Shown here piece by piece: positions 27,064 to 35,349 of a stretch of 64,000 nucleotides of DNA. The stretch's first letter is position 1; every line of letters begins with the position of its first letter. The DNA is taken from NCBI RefSeq assembly GCF_000523235.1, contig NZ_CP006850.1:4774001-4838000 (forward strand), read 5' to 3'. Source of the DNA: Nocardia nova SH22a (GTDB taxonomy: Bacteria; Actinomycetota; Actinomycetes; Mycobacteriales; Mycobacteriaceae). The position numbers and the translations under genes were made by a program. Under the pieces are notes generated by a model. It was not told the origin of the DNA. It did no database searches and worked only from the letters and a program-made list of their open reading frames with translations.

Positions 27064-27109
27064 GGCAAAAAGAAGCGACAGCGGCGCATCCTCGTGCAGC
27101 CGCTGTCGC
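27064..27109 (-). terminator. Rho-independent terminator of the TetR gene
   Basis: Eleven-base perfect stem GCGACAGCGGC (27075-27085) with GCCGCTGTCGC (27099-27109), followed on the minus strand by a T-rich run (TTCTTTTTG). It lies just past the TetR stop at 27133. Confidence 0.8.
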
Positions 27110-27132
27110 GAATCGTCATGTCGATATGTAGT

Positions 27133-27775
27133 TCAGTTCCCGTCGCCACCCCGGCCGCTGCGGTCGTAGCGGCCCGCGGCGAGTCCCGCGGCGACCGCGT
27201 TGGTGGCCGCCCGTCCGGCGGTGTGCAGCGGCAATGCCGAACGCGTGGTCCGCGACAGCAGGACCGCGCCCTCGATGAGGCAGAAGATCTCCACCGCGAC
27301 CTCGCGAGCGCGCTCGGAGGTCATCCCCGCGGTCGTGAAGCGCTCCTCGAGCACCTCCAGCCACGATTCGAACGCGGCGGCGGCGGCCTTGCGCATCAAC
27401 TCGTCGTTGTTGGCTACTTCCAGGGCGATCGTCGCGATCGGGCAGGCGTCCTCGTAGTCGGTCGACTCGAGCATCTCGGCGGCCTGGACGAAGGAGGCGG
27501 CGGTCGCCTCGACAACATTCGGACCCCACCGGATAGACCGACTCCAGCAGCTGCCGATAACGCTGGCCGCCGTGGGTCAGCGCGGCGGCGCCGAGTTCCT
27601 GCTTACCACCCGGAAAGAAGTGGTAGAGCGAACCGTAGGGAGCCTCGGCGGCGGCGAGCACGGCCTTGATTCCGGTAGCCCCGAAGCCCTGCCGGCTGAA
27701 CAACTCTGCCGCGGACTCCACGAGACGGTCTCGTGTTTCGGGCCGCTTTCCGAGGGTTGACGAGGTGGGAGACAT
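27133..27775 (-). pseudogene. TetR-family regulator (LmrA/YxaF type) with a one-base frameshift
   Basis: The start frame gives a normal N-terminus (AELFSRQGFGATGIKAVLAA, APYGSLYHFFPGGKQELGAA) up to LLESVYPVG, then turns into arginine-rich nonsense. The neighbouring frame supplies the proper C-terminal domain: NVVEATAASFVQAAEMLEST, DACPIATIALEVANNDEL, SERAREVAVEIFCLIEGAVL. Removing one base from the GGGG run (CCCC at 27524-27527 on the plus strand) would join them into a 213-residue protein. The gene has a copy of the regulon palindrome 18 bases before its start, so it probably represses itself and the island. Whether the shift is real decides whether the regulon is constitutive in this strain. 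Confidence 0.85.
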
Positions 27776-27792
27776 GCGTCTAGATTACCCCA

Positions 27793-27810
27793 CTAGATCA
27801 ATCTGTCGTG
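27793..27810. promoter_or_regulatory. Regulon palindrome, copy 2 (TetR autoregulation), imperfect
   Basis: CTAGATCAATCTGTCGTG on the plus strand; 12 bases match the other copies exactly and the outer half is degenerate. Located 18 bases upstream of the TetR start. A weaker site fits autorepression. Confidence 0.7.
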
Positions 27811-28150
27811 TGTGACCTTCGCCCCAGCCGGACACACCGTCCCACAGCCCCGGCGAGGTCGCTGACCGGCACATCGCGGTCCGCCGAGAACGGTCGCCCC
27901 ACGACACCCGGCCGCAGACCCGAGAGCGTTTCTCGCCTTGCCGCTCCATTCGGATTCCGGATCGTCCCCGTCGTATTTTCCTCTCGCACAAGCACATCCG
28001 AATTCGGATCACCCTGCCCGGTCCTCCTGCGGCACCTGCCACCGCCTTCGACCGGCTTGTGTCGTACCGAGAATTCCGGCAGGAGCACCCTCGGGTCGTC
28101 TACCAGCGAAAACGGCGGCGAATTCACCACTGGATTTCCACCCCACACCT
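27811..28150. other. Intergenic region between TetR and NIPSNAP genes, no gene seen
   Basis: Divergent promoter region. Open frames at 27785-28223 on either strand have no family features. It is flanked by regulon palindromes on both sides. Confidence 0.5.
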
Positions 28151-28168
28151 CATGATAGATTGATCTAG
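28151..28168. promoter_or_regulatory. Regulon palindrome, copy 3, overlapping a start codon
   Basis: CATGATAGATTGATCTAG. Its last G is the first base of the GTG start at 28168. TAGATT at 28156-28161 inside it can serve as the -10 box, placing transcription start at the GTG itself. Confidence 0.8.
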
Positions 28169-28506
28169 TGACTTCAGATACTCGCGTTTTCGAACTCCGT
28201 ACATACGAAGCGGTACCCGGCAAGATCGATGCGCTGCTGACTCGCTTTCGCGATCACGCCGCGGCGCTGTTCGAGAAGCACGGGATGACCAATATCGGCT
28301 TCTGGGTGCCGACCGACGAGGAGGGCAACCGGACCGAGACCCTCGTCTACATCGTGGCGCACGACAGCCGCGAGGCCGCCAAGAAGTCGTGGGAGGCATT
28401 CTGGGCGGATCCCGAATGGGCCGCCGCCCGCGCCGGCGGCGAGCAGGTCACCGCCAGCGCGACCTCGCAGTTCCTCGACCCGACCAGCTTCTCCGCACTG
28501 CGCTGA
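28168..28506 (+). CDS. NIPSNAP-family protein
   Basis: 112 residues: RVFELRTYEAVPGKIDALLT, FEKHGMTNIGFWVPTDEEGN and a C-terminal SATSQFLDPTSFSALR, a ferredoxin-like alpha+beta barrel. Function of the family is not established; in actinobacterial catabolic clusters such small barrels occur beside oxygenases. No ribosome site is visible and the operator covers the start, so the mRNA is probably leaderless with a GTG start. First gene of a two-gene plus-strand unit. Confidence 0.88.
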   Translation: MTSDTRVFELRTYEAVPGKIDALLTRFRDHAAALFEKHGMTNIGFWVPTDEEGNRTETLVYIVAHDSREAAKKSWEAFWADPEWAAARAGGEQVTASATSQFLDPTSFSALR

Positions 28507-28526
28507 CAGCGCGCTCCACGCCTCGC

Positions 28527-28548
28527 CGCAGGGCCCGCGGGCCCTGCG
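28527..28548 (+). terminator. Intercistronic GC hairpin
   Basis: CGCAGGGCCC (28527-28536) pairs perfectly with GGGCCCTGCG (28539-28548) with a 2-base loop. There is no T-run. It lies between the NIPSNAP and SDR genes and may attenuate or stabilise the transcript. Confidence 0.4.
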
Positions 28549-28603
28549 TCCGGCCGTCTCGACACCTGGCCCGGCCTCGCCGGAATCACTCGGAGGATTG
28601 TGC

Positions 28604-29371
28604 ATGACCTCGCTCTTCGACCTCACCGGACACGTCGCCCTGGTCACCGGGGGCAACTCCGGAATCGGGCTCGGCATGGCGCACGGGCTCGCCCGCTGCG
28701 GCGCCGACGTCTGCGTCTGGGGCACCAACGCCGAACGTAACGAGGCTGCCGCACAAGAACTTTCGAAGCACGGCACCCGAGTGCGCGCGGTCCGCTGCGA
28801 TGTCGGCGACGAGGACGCGGTGACCGCGAGCTTCGCCGAGACCCTCGACCACTTCGGCCGGGTCGACTCGTGTTTCGCGAACGCGGGCACGCACGCCCCC
28901 GACATCCGGTTCGTCGACACCACTCTCGCGGACTTCCGCTCGGTCACCCGGGTGAATCTCGAGGGCGCGTTCCTGACCCTGCGCACCGCGGCGAAGCACA
29001 TGGTCGAGCGGGGCGGCGGAGGTGTGCTGGTGGGCACGTCGAGCGTGTCCTCGATCCACGGCACTCCCCGCGGCCAGGCCTACGCGGCGAGCAAGGCGGG
29101 ACTGTCGGCGATCCTGCGGGGATGCGCGGTGGAGCTGGCGCGCTACGGGATCAACGCGCACTCGCTCGTGGTGGGCTGGACCGAGACACCGCTGATCTCG
29201 AAGGAGATGAGCGATCCGGCCTTCGAGCAGAACGTCATGAAGCGGATGCCACACCGCCGCTGGGGCGAACCCGATGATTTCGCGCGCCTGGCCGTCTACC
29301 TCGCGGGCGGGACCGGCGGGTTCCAGACCGGCGACGAGATCGTCATCGACGGCGGATACTCGATCTTCTGA
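28604..29371 (+). CDS. Short-chain dehydrogenase/reductase
   Basis: 255 residues, classical SDR. Cofactor motif TGGNSGIGLGMA, NAG motif FANAGTHAP, catalytic Ser in GTSSVSSIHG and YxxxK as YAASK. Family end DEIVIDGGYSIF. It should interconvert a hydroxyl and keto group with NAD(P). ATG at 28604 with GGAGG upstream. The signature of mycofactocin-coupled SDRs (long insert after the first beta strand) is not present. Confidence 0.92.
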   Translation: MTSLFDLTGHVALVTGGNSGIGLGMAHGLARCGADVCVWGTNAERNEAAAQELSKHGTRVRAVRCDVGDEDAVTASFAETLDHFGRVDSCFANAGTHAPDIRFVDTTLADFRSVTRVNLEGAFLTLRTAAKHMVERGGGGVLVGTSSVSSIHGTPRGQAYAASKAGLSAILRGCAVELARYGINAHSLVVGWTETPLISKEMSDPAFEQNVMKRMPHRRWGEPDDFARLAVYLAGGTGGFQTGDEIVIDGGYSIF

Positions 29372-29421
29372 CGGGCCCGGCCGGAGCCTCCCCCGCATCC
29401 GGACGGTCCGCCGACGACACA

Positions 29422-29469
29422 CCGCCCCGGCCGAACACAACGCCCGCTGTGGGCGATCGGCCGGGGCGG
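29422..29469. terminator. Bidirectional terminator hairpin
   Basis: Perfect 13-base arms CCGCCCCGGCCGA (29422-29434) and TCGGCCGGGGCGG (29457-29469) between two convergent genes (SDR and membrane protein). No T-run. Confidence 0.65.
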
Positions 29470-29489
29470 CGGTGCCCGCAACCCCTCGA

Positions 29490-29999
29490 TTATGCCCGCG
29501 CCGCAACCAATTTCGGTTCGGTCACGGGCTGTGCGTACCGAAGCCGCTGGAAGCCCGCGACCGCGAGAGTCAGCATGGAGCCGAGGAACAGCACCGTGCC
29601 CAGCCGGGTGTATTTCAGGCCCGACAGCAGAACCGACAGGTCCGGCGCCGCCTTCACAGTCACGAACACGGTGACCAGGAGTTGGAGGAGGCCGATCAGG
29701 GCGCATCCCGCACCCGTCACGCGTCTGCCGAACCGCAGAACGACGAGCGCGGTGATCGTCGTGACCCCGGCGAAAGCCCATGCCACCCACTGGTAGAACG
29801 CGACCTGGAGGCCACTGGGGTTGAGGGCGTTCGCGGCGGCCAGATCCGCGAAGGTCATGGTGGTGGCGGGCGTCGTGGCGGTGGCCGGAACATAGGTCCA
29901 CACGGGCCCCAGCAGCGCCCACCAGACGGCGACGACGCTGATGATCAGGAGCGCGTCGCTGTTGCGTCGGACGCGCGAAAGCTGTTGCGAATTATCCAT
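29490..29999 (-). CDS. Four-helix membrane protein of unknown function
   Basis: 169 residues from the ATG at 29999. Hydrophobic spans: ALLIISVVAVWWALLGPVW, YQWVAWAFAGVTTITALVVL, GCALIGLLQLLVTVFVTVKA and LGTVLFLGSMLTLAVAGFQ. No recognised domain. The open frame continues upstream to 30308 but that extension is arginine-rich and not hydrophobic, so it is not included. Not obviously part of the catabolic units; no regulon palindrome upstream. Confidence 0.75.
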   Translation of the reverse strand: MDNSQQLSRVRRNSDALLIISVVAVWWALLGPVWTYVPATATTPATTMTFADLAAANALNPSGLQVAFYQWVAWAFAGVTTITALVVLRFGRRVTGAGCALIGLLQLLVTVFVTVKAAPDLSVLLSGLKYTRLGTVLFLGSMLTLAVAGFQRLRYAQPVTEPKLVAARA

Positions 30000-30370
30000 T
30001 TCGGGCTCACTTCTTCGGGAACGGATGCCAGTGGTCGTTCGGTCCGGACGGCCGGGACCGGCCGTGGTCACACTCACGAACCCCGGCGGACGCCGGACCA
30101 TGAACGCGAGGAGCGCTGGGCTCCGCCGAGACGATGAGGTCCTGTCCGATCCTCTTCGTCGCCGACGACGACAGGCCGAGCCGACGGTGATCGGCCTGTC
30201 GTCGTCACGTCGTCGCTGACGACGCCGGGTCGAAGGGCGGCGAACGACCCGGTGCGCGGTCGCCACCGGCGACCGGGTACCTGACGGCACTCGACGGGCC
30301 CGCTGCATCGGCTCGCACCCCGAGGTGACGAGCCGGTCGGATGGTGTCTGTCACGATTCTCCCGGCCGGG
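30000..30370. other. Intergenic region between the membrane protein and flavin reductase genes
   Basis: No gene recognised. It contains the long hairpin at 30166-30204 and the promoter of the membrane protein. Confidence 0.5.
30166..30204 (-). terminator. Long hairpin downstream of the flavin reductase gene
   Basis: Perfect 14-base arms CGACGACAGGCCGA (30166-30179) and TCGGCCTGTCGTCG (30191-30204) with an 11-base loop. It probably ends the minus-strand ABM/flavin reductase transcript; there is no T-run. Confidence 0.6.
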
Positions 30371-30868
30371 TCAGATGGCGGCCAGCCGCCGGAACCGGCT
30401 GCCGTGGAAGACGAGCGGCGCGGCCTCGGGATCCGCACGCAGGCCGTGGATCTCGAGCAGCGCGACCGTGTGATCGCCCGCCGGAACCTCGCTGTACAGG
30501 GAGCATTCGAGCCACGCGGTGGCGCCGTGCACGAACACGCCGCCATGCGGTGCGGGGTCCCAGGCGATGTCGGCGAACCGGTCGTCGCATTTGCGGGACA
30601 GACTCATGCAGATGTCGTCGTGGCCCTCCGCCAGCACGCTGATGCCCAGCCGCGGCCGATCACGCAACTGCGGCCAGGTGACCGAGGATTCCTGGAAACA
30701 CACCGAGACCAGCGGCGGAGTCACCGACACCGAGGTGAACGAGCTGGCGGCCATGCCGACCGGCTCTCCGTCGACCAGTGCGCACACCGCGGTGACGCCG
30801 GAGGGAAAGCATCCGAACGCCCGGCGCAACAGGCCCGGGTCGGCGGATATCGGTTCGAACGCGATCAT
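30371..30868 (-). CDS. Flavin reductase family protein (monooxygenase reductase component)
   Basis: 165 residues, HpaC/FMN-binding split barrel: LRRAFGCFPSGVTAVCALVD, GMAASSFTSVSVTPPLVSVC and GGVFVHGATAWLECSLY. Such proteins supply reduced flavin to a two-component monooxygenase. No large FMNH2-dependent oxygenase is adjacent, so the LLM enzyme at 24447 is one candidate partner. ATG at 30868 with GAAAGG. Follows the ABM gene in the same direction (41-base gap). Confidence 0.88.
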   Translation of the reverse strand: MIAFEPISADPGLLRRAFGCFPSGVTAVCALVDGEPVGMAASSFTSVSVTPPLVSVCFQESSVTWPQLRDRPRLGISVLAEGHDDICMSLSRKCDDRFADIAWDPAPHGGVFVHGATAWLECSLYSEVPAGDHTVALLEIHGLRADPEAAPLVFHGSRFRRLAAI

Positions 30869-30909
30869 CGTCGGCCTTTCGTTCGGGTGAGCTGCCGCGG
30901 CTGCCGTGC

Positions 30910-31242
30910 TCACAGCTGCCCCAGCTTCGCGTCGCCGGCCGGAAGTGGTTGCAGCACCGTCACATCCAGCGGTCCGGTGAGCAGACCCTCGAGCCGCGCG
31001 GTAAGGGCGGCGAAGGCAGCGCCGGTGGTGTGCGCGCGCAGCAGTTCCGCCGACGCCCACTTCTCGAGGACCACGAAACCGGGTTCGCCGCGCACGATGC
31101 GATGCGCCGCGTACAGCTCACAGCCGTGGTCCTGGGCATGCGTCGCGGCGACGGCCTCGAGCAGGGCGCTCTGGACCTGCTCCTCCGAGCCCGGCCGGGG
31201 CACCAGGGTCGCCACGAGAACGACGGGGGCGGGCTGATTCAC
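30910..31242 (-). CDS. Antibiotic biosynthesis monooxygenase (ABM) family protein
   Basis: 110 residues, small alpha+beta barrel (VVLVATLVPRPGSEEQVQSA, GCELYAAHRIVRGEPGFVVL, EKWASAELLRAHTTG). Members are cofactor-free oxygenases or quinol-handling proteins. I chose the GTG at 31242 because GGGAGA lies 6-8 bases upstream; the GTG at 31284 has none. First gene of a minus-strand unit driven from the operator region at 31317-31340. Confidence 0.82.
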   Translation of the reverse strand: MNQPAPVVLVATLVPRPGSEEQVQSALLEAVAATHAQDHGCELYAAHRIVRGEPGFVVLEKWASAELLRAHTTGAAFAALTARLEGLLTGPLDVTVLQPLPAGDAKLGQL

Positions 31243-31316
31243 GGGATTCTCCCAACATTCGGCCACCGGCGGCGCGTCGCTCACCGACAGGCGCGAGCCG
31301 TGCGGTGGACCTGAAT

Positions 31317-31340
31317 CGACTAGATAGATTGATCTAGTCG
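31317..31340. promoter_or_regulatory. Regulon palindrome, copy 4, the most symmetrical
   Basis: Core CTAGATAGATTGATCTAG at 31320-31337, extended on both sides so that the perfect arms reach 9 bases (CGACTAGAT/ATCTAGTCG) around AGATTG. It lies between the divergent ABM (minus) and esterase (plus) genes and can control both. Confidence 0.88.
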
Positions 31341-31487
31341 AGAGTAGAGGTCTGCGTCACACCGCGTCAACAGCCTCCGCGCATTCGCGGGTGCCGTCCG
31401 TGTGCCCGCCAGATGGCGGATGTATCGCGGGGCAATGGCGTCGTTTGGTGGCTACGACCCGGCACCGCCAGCGGATTGACTGATTTC

Positions 31488-32480
31488 ATGACGCACACCA
31501 CCCCGTTCACCAGCGCTCCCCCGGCGCGGCCGCCATTCGACGCCGAGTTGGTTCCGGTGTTGCACGCGTTCCGTTCGACCGTGCCGTGGCTCACCGCCGA
31601 CACCTTGGACCAGGTCCGCGAACTGTCGAGCACCGGACTGCCCGGGCAGCCGCTGCCCGATTTCACCGCCGGTGGCGCGATCCGCGTCGATGAGCGGACG
31701 GTCCCCGGCCCGGAGCGGGAACTGGAACTGACGGTGCTCACACCGGCGGTCGGGACGGGCCCGTGGCCGCTGCTGTATTACATCCACGGCGGCGGGATGG
31801 TCGCCGGTAACCGGCACAGCGCATTGTCGGAGATGCTGCCCTACATCGCCGAGGGCAAGGCGGTGCTGGTGTCGATCGAGTACCGGCTGGCTCCCGAGCA
31901 TCCGCATCCGGCGCCCGTCGAGGACTGCTATGCCGGTCTGCGCTGGTCCGCGGAGAACGCCGACCTGCTGAACATCGATCCCGGCCACATCATCGCCATA
32001 GGGTTCAGCGGTGGCGGCAACCTCGCCGCGGCGGTGGCGCTGCTGGCCCGCGACCGTGGATTCCCGGCTCTCTCGCATCAGATCCTCGGCTGCCCGATGC
32101 TCGATGATCGGCTGCAGACCCACAGTGCGCAGATGCTCGATCGACAGGGCGCGTGGGACCGCAACGAGAACCTGTGGGCATGGACCGCGCTGCTCGGCGA
32201 GGGCCGGGGCACCGCCGATGTCAGCCCGTACGCGGCGCCCGCGCGCGCCCAAGATCTTTCCGGTCTGCCCCGCACGTTCATCGATGTGGGGTCGGCCGAG
32301 AGCTTCCGCGACGAGGCCATCGACTACGCCCAGCGTTTGTCTCAGGCGGGAGTCGGCGTCGACCTGCACATGTGGGGCGGTGGCTTCCACGGATTCGATA
32401 TCGGGATCAGCCAGCCCGCGATCTCGCAGGCGTCGCTGACGGCCCGGGACGAATTCATCCGCAGGGCGCTGGAGCGGTGA
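31488..32480 (+). CDS. Alpha/beta hydrolase, hormone-sensitive-lipase family esterase
   Basis: 330 residues. The oxyanion motif HGGG is at 100-103 and the nucleophile is Ser174 in GFSGG; the Asp and His are in SAESFRDEAIDY and GGGFHGFD. It hydrolyses an ester or lactone. Closely related to the intact paralogue at 44775-45764, with identical motif positions, and to the truncated copy at 34731-35291. ATG at 31488; the frame extends upstream without family similarity. Confidence 0.93.
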   Translation: MTHTTPFTSAPPARPPFDAELVPVLHAFRSTVPWLTADTLDQVRELSSTGLPGQPLPDFTAGGAIRVDERTVPGPERELELTVLTPAVGTGPWPLLYYIHGGGMVAGNRHSALSEMLPYIAEGKAVLVSIEYRLAPEHPHPAPVEDCYAGLRWSAENADLLNIDPGHIIAIGFSGGGNLAAAVALLARDRGFPALSHQILGCPMLDDRLQTHSAQMLDRQGAWDRNENLWAWTALLGEGRGTADVSPYAAPARAQDLSGLPRTFIDVGSAESFRDEAIDYAQRLSQAGVGVDLHMWGGGFHGFDIGISQPAISQASLTARDEFIRRALER

Positions 32481-32539
32481 CCACCGACCGGTCGACAGGG
32501 AGTCCAGGCTCCGCACATCAGACAACAGAGGAGGCAGCC

Positions 32540-33079
32540 ATGCTCGCACCGAGCCAGTTTCGTCAGATCGCTTGGGTGGTGGACGATCTCGACGCGGCGG
32601 TCCGGCACTGGCGGGAGACCACCGGAATCGGGCCGTTCTTCGTCGGCGCGCACATCGGCGCGATGATCACCGATACGACATTCCGCGGCCGCCCGGTGGA
32701 GATCGACATCAGCGCCGCGATCGCCTACGCCGGTTCGGTGCAGATCGAACTCATCCAGCAGCACGATGACGCACCCTCGCCCTACCGCGACGTATATGCG
32801 GTGGGAGAAGGCGGAATCCACCATATGCAGGCCTTCGTGGACGATGTCGACGCGCAGTGCCGCGTCTACGAGAAGCACGGCTTCGAGGTCGTGATGACCG
32901 GGGCGGTCGGCGGTCTCACACCGGTGGCCTATGTGGACACCCGCCCGATGATCGGCTGTATGACCGAGCTCATGAGCCGGGAAGGTCCCGCGGTGCACAT
33001 GTTCGACGCCCTCGTGGCCGTCACCGGCGGCTGGGACGGCGCCGATCCGGTCCGCGACATGGCGGCGCTGATGTCTTGA
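32540..33079 (+). CDS. VOC-family protein
   Basis: 179 residues with two beta-alpha-beta-beta-beta modules (FRQIAWVVDDLDAAVRHWRE, GIHHMQAFVDDVDAQCRVYE). The position normally occupied by the first metal-binding His is tryptophan (IAWVV), as in several epimerase-like or ligand-binding members, so metal-dependent catalysis is uncertain. Strong ribosome site GAGGAGGC before the ATG. Second gene of the esterase-VOC-SDR unit. Confidence 0.85.
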   Translation: MLAPSQFRQIAWVVDDLDAAVRHWRETTGIGPFFVGAHIGAMITDTTFRGRPVEIDISAAIAYAGSVQIELIQQHDDAPSPYRDVYAVGEGGIHHMQAFVDDVDAQCRVYEKHGFEVVMTGAVGGLTPVAYVDTRPMIGCMTELMSREGPAVHMFDALVAVTGGWDGADPVRDMAALMS

Positions 33080-33145
33080 GGCCTCACCGAACCCCTTGAT
33101 TCACAACGTATTACGACAGTAATGGACGAAAGACAGGAGCACATC

Positions 33146-34021
33146 ATGGTTTGGCCCGCGGGAGAAGCAGCGTTCGTCACGGGTGCGGCGTCGGGCATAG
33201 GACTCGGCATGGCACGCGCCTTGATAGCGGCGGGCGCGAAAGTGGCACTGGCCGATATCGACGGCGCCCGTCTCGCCGATGTCGTCAAGGAACTGACCGA
33301 CTCCGGTGGTGTGGTCACCTCGGTGGAACTCGACGTCAGCGACGCCTCCCAGTGGGAGGCCGCCGCCGACCACGCGGAGGCGGCGCTCGGACCGATCTCG
33401 ATTCTGTGCAACAACGCCGGTGTCAACGGCGGCGGGGCGATCGACGAGACGCCGCTCGAAGTCTGGCGCTGGGTGCACCGCATCAACACCGACGCGCAGT
33501 TCATCGGCGTCTCGACATTCCTGCCCCGCTTCAAGCGACGCGGGGGCCGCGCGCACATCACGAACACCGCGTCCATGGCCGGTCTGGTGCCGATGGCCAC
33601 CGTCGGGGCCTACGTCTCCTCGAAATTCGCCAGCGTCGGCTTCTCGATGGTGCTGCGCGACGAACTGCGCGGCACCGATATCGGCGTGTCCATGCTGTGC
33701 CCCGGATCGGTATCCACCCGAATCAACGAGACCGGCGAGCAGGGCCAGGCCGAGTTGCTCGGCCGCGAGCCCGATGCGGCGGTGGCGGAACAGAACGGCG
33801 CGCTGCTCGCCCAGGGCGCCGATCCCGATCGCGTCGGTGAACAGGTCGTCCAGGCAATGCTGGACCGGCAGTTCCTGATCGTCACCCATCGCGACTGGGA
33901 GCCGCTCGTACTCGGCGTGCACCGCGAGGTCGAGCGCGCCTTCACCGAATTGGACGGCCGGTACGGGCCCGATCTCGCGGCGCAGATGCTGGTGGCTGGG
34001 TCGAATCCGGTTGCGTCGTAA
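33146..34021 (+). CDS. Short-chain dehydrogenase/reductase
   Basis: 291 residues. Cofactor motif TGAASGIGLGMA, NAG motif CNNAGVNGGG, Ser in TNTASMAG and a YxxxK-like YVSSK. It is paralogous to the SDR at 54510-55337 (both begin with a WPxGEAAFVTGAASGIGLG pattern and end with a ~40-residue helical extension). ATG at 33146 follows AGGAG. Third gene of the unit. Confidence 0.92.
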   Translation: MVWPAGEAAFVTGAASGIGLGMARALIAAGAKVALADIDGARLADVVKELTDSGGVVTSVELDVSDASQWEAAADHAEAALGPISILCNNAGVNGGGAIDETPLEVWRWVHRINTDAQFIGVSTFLPRFKRRGGRAHITNTASMAGLVPMATVGAYVSSKFASVGFSMVLRDELRGTDIGVSMLCPGSVSTRINETGEQGQAELLGREPDAAVAEQNGALLAQGADPDRVGEQVVQAMLDRQFLIVTHRDWEPLVLGVHREVERAFTELDGRYGPDLAAQMLVAGSNPVAS

Positions 34022-34029
34022 GTGAATCG

Positions 34030-34069
34030 GAGCGTGGTCGGGGCGGACGATGCCGTCCCGGCCACGCTC
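34030..34069 (+). terminator. Terminator hairpin after the SDR gene
   Basis: Arms GAGCGTGGTCGGG (34030-34042) and CCCGGCCACGCTC (34057-34069), 13 pairs with one G-U. It closes the esterase-VOC-SDR transcript before the next operator. Confidence 0.7.
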
Positions 34070-34123
34070 CCCTGCCCGAGTGTTTCCGCGGTGGGAGCAT
34101 CGGTTTACCGAGCTGCACTTTCT

Positions 34124-34141
34124 CTAAATAGATTGATCTAG
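34124..34141. promoter_or_regulatory. Regulon palindrome, copy 5 (VOC gene)
   Basis: CTAAATAGATTGATCTAG, one mismatch in the left arm. It lies 55 bases before the VOC start at 34196. Confidence 0.8.
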
Positions 34142-34195
34142 TATCGTCGGCACATCATCGCATCACGCGAAGCCGGAAGTGGAAAGGCCAACCAA

Positions 34196-34711
34196 ATGAT
34201 CAAAATCGAGCGGGTCGCGCACGTCGTCATCAAGGTCCGCAGCCTGGAGAAGTCGCTCGACTTCTACACGCGGATCCTCGGACTGAAGATCATGGGCAAG
34301 ATCGAGCCCAGCGTCGTCTTCCTGTCGACAGGACGCGACCATCACGAACTCGGCATCGCCGAACTCGGCACCGAGGCGCCGGACGGGACCTTCTACCAGG
34401 TCGGAATGGAACATTTCGCATTCAAGCTGCGCAACGAAGACGATCTGATCGAAGCGTACGAAACGCTGCTGCGCGAAAATGTCGAGATCGCCTACACCGT
34501 CAACCACGGAGTCACCAAGAGTGTCTACTTCCTCGACCCCGACGGCAATGAACTCGAGGTGTATGCCGACAATTCCCCCGAGGAGGTCGCCAGCTTCGAG
34601 AACCCTTACGGCGGAATGGAAAAACTGGCTTTCGCCACCGATCAGCCGTCGCTGATGGACTCGATCATCAAGGCCCAGCAATCCATGGCGCCCGCGGGCG
34701 CACCCGAATAA
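34196..34711 (+). CDS. VOC-family dioxygenase or lyase (glyoxalase/extradiol fold)
   Basis: 171 residues. The three metal ligands of the vicinal-oxygen-chelate fold appear to be present: His in ERVAHVVIKV, His in GMEHFAFKL and Glu in DGNELEVYADN. It could be a one-domain extradiol-type dioxygenase or a glyoxalase-like isomerase. Ribosome site GGAAAGG. Followed at once by the truncated esterase. Confidence 0.88.
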   Translation: MIKIERVAHVVIKVRSLEKSLDFYTRILGLKIMGKIEPSVVFLSTGRDHHELGIAELGTEAPDGTFYQVGMEHFAFKLRNEDDLIEAYETLLRENVEIAYTVNHGVTKSVYFLDPDGNELEVYADNSPEEVASFENPYGGMEKLAFATDQPSLMDSIIKAQQSMAPAGAPE

Positions 34712-34730
34712 CCCGGCGGATCCGGTACCG

Positions 34731-35291
34731 GTGACCGACTGCTTCGACGGCCTCGCCTGGTGCGTCGAGAGTGCCGAAACGCTGCGCATCGATCCCTCGC
34801 ACGTCGTCGTCGCCGGTACCAGTACCGGTGGCGGACTCGCCGCGGGTGTCGCGCTGATGGCGCGCGAACGGGGCGCTCCCCAGGTCACCCATCAAGTCCT
34901 GGTGTGCCCGATGCTGGACGACCGCTACCGCACGCACAGTTCCGTCATGCTCGACGACGACGGCAGCTGGGACTGGATCGGCACGCTGTACGGCTGGACC
35001 GCCCTGCTCGGCGACCGCCGGGGCACCGACGATGTGTCCTGCTATGCGGCGCCGGCCCGCGCGACCGACCTGTCCGGACTGCCCCGGACGTTCATCGATG
35101 TCGGCTCGGCGGAGGGATTCCGCGACGAGGCCGTCGATTACGCCACCCGGTTGAGCCAGGCGGGAGTGAGCGTCGATCTGCACATGTGGGCCGGTGGTTT
35201 CCACGGCTACGAGAACATCTCGACCGCGGCGATCTCGCGGGCATCGTTGTCGACCAGGGCGGAGTTCGTGCGTCGCGCGCTGGAGCGCTGA
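34731..35291 (+). pseudogene. Esterase paralogue missing its N-terminal 143 residues
   Basis: The frame from the GTG at 34731 (VTDCFDGLAW...) aligns with residues 144-330 of the full-length paralogues. The nucleophile motif GTSTGGG, the Asp region SAEGFRDEAVDY and the His region GGFHGYEN remain, but the HGGG oxyanion loop is gone. Similarity to the paralogues begins within about 30 bases after the VOC stop, as if a deletion joined the two genes. Activity is unlikely. No ribosome site or promoter of its own. Confidence 0.8.
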
Positions 35292-35349
35292 CTACGCCCG
35301 CACTGCGGGGTGTCGCCGACGCCATGAGCGATCGGCGACTTCTCGGCCG

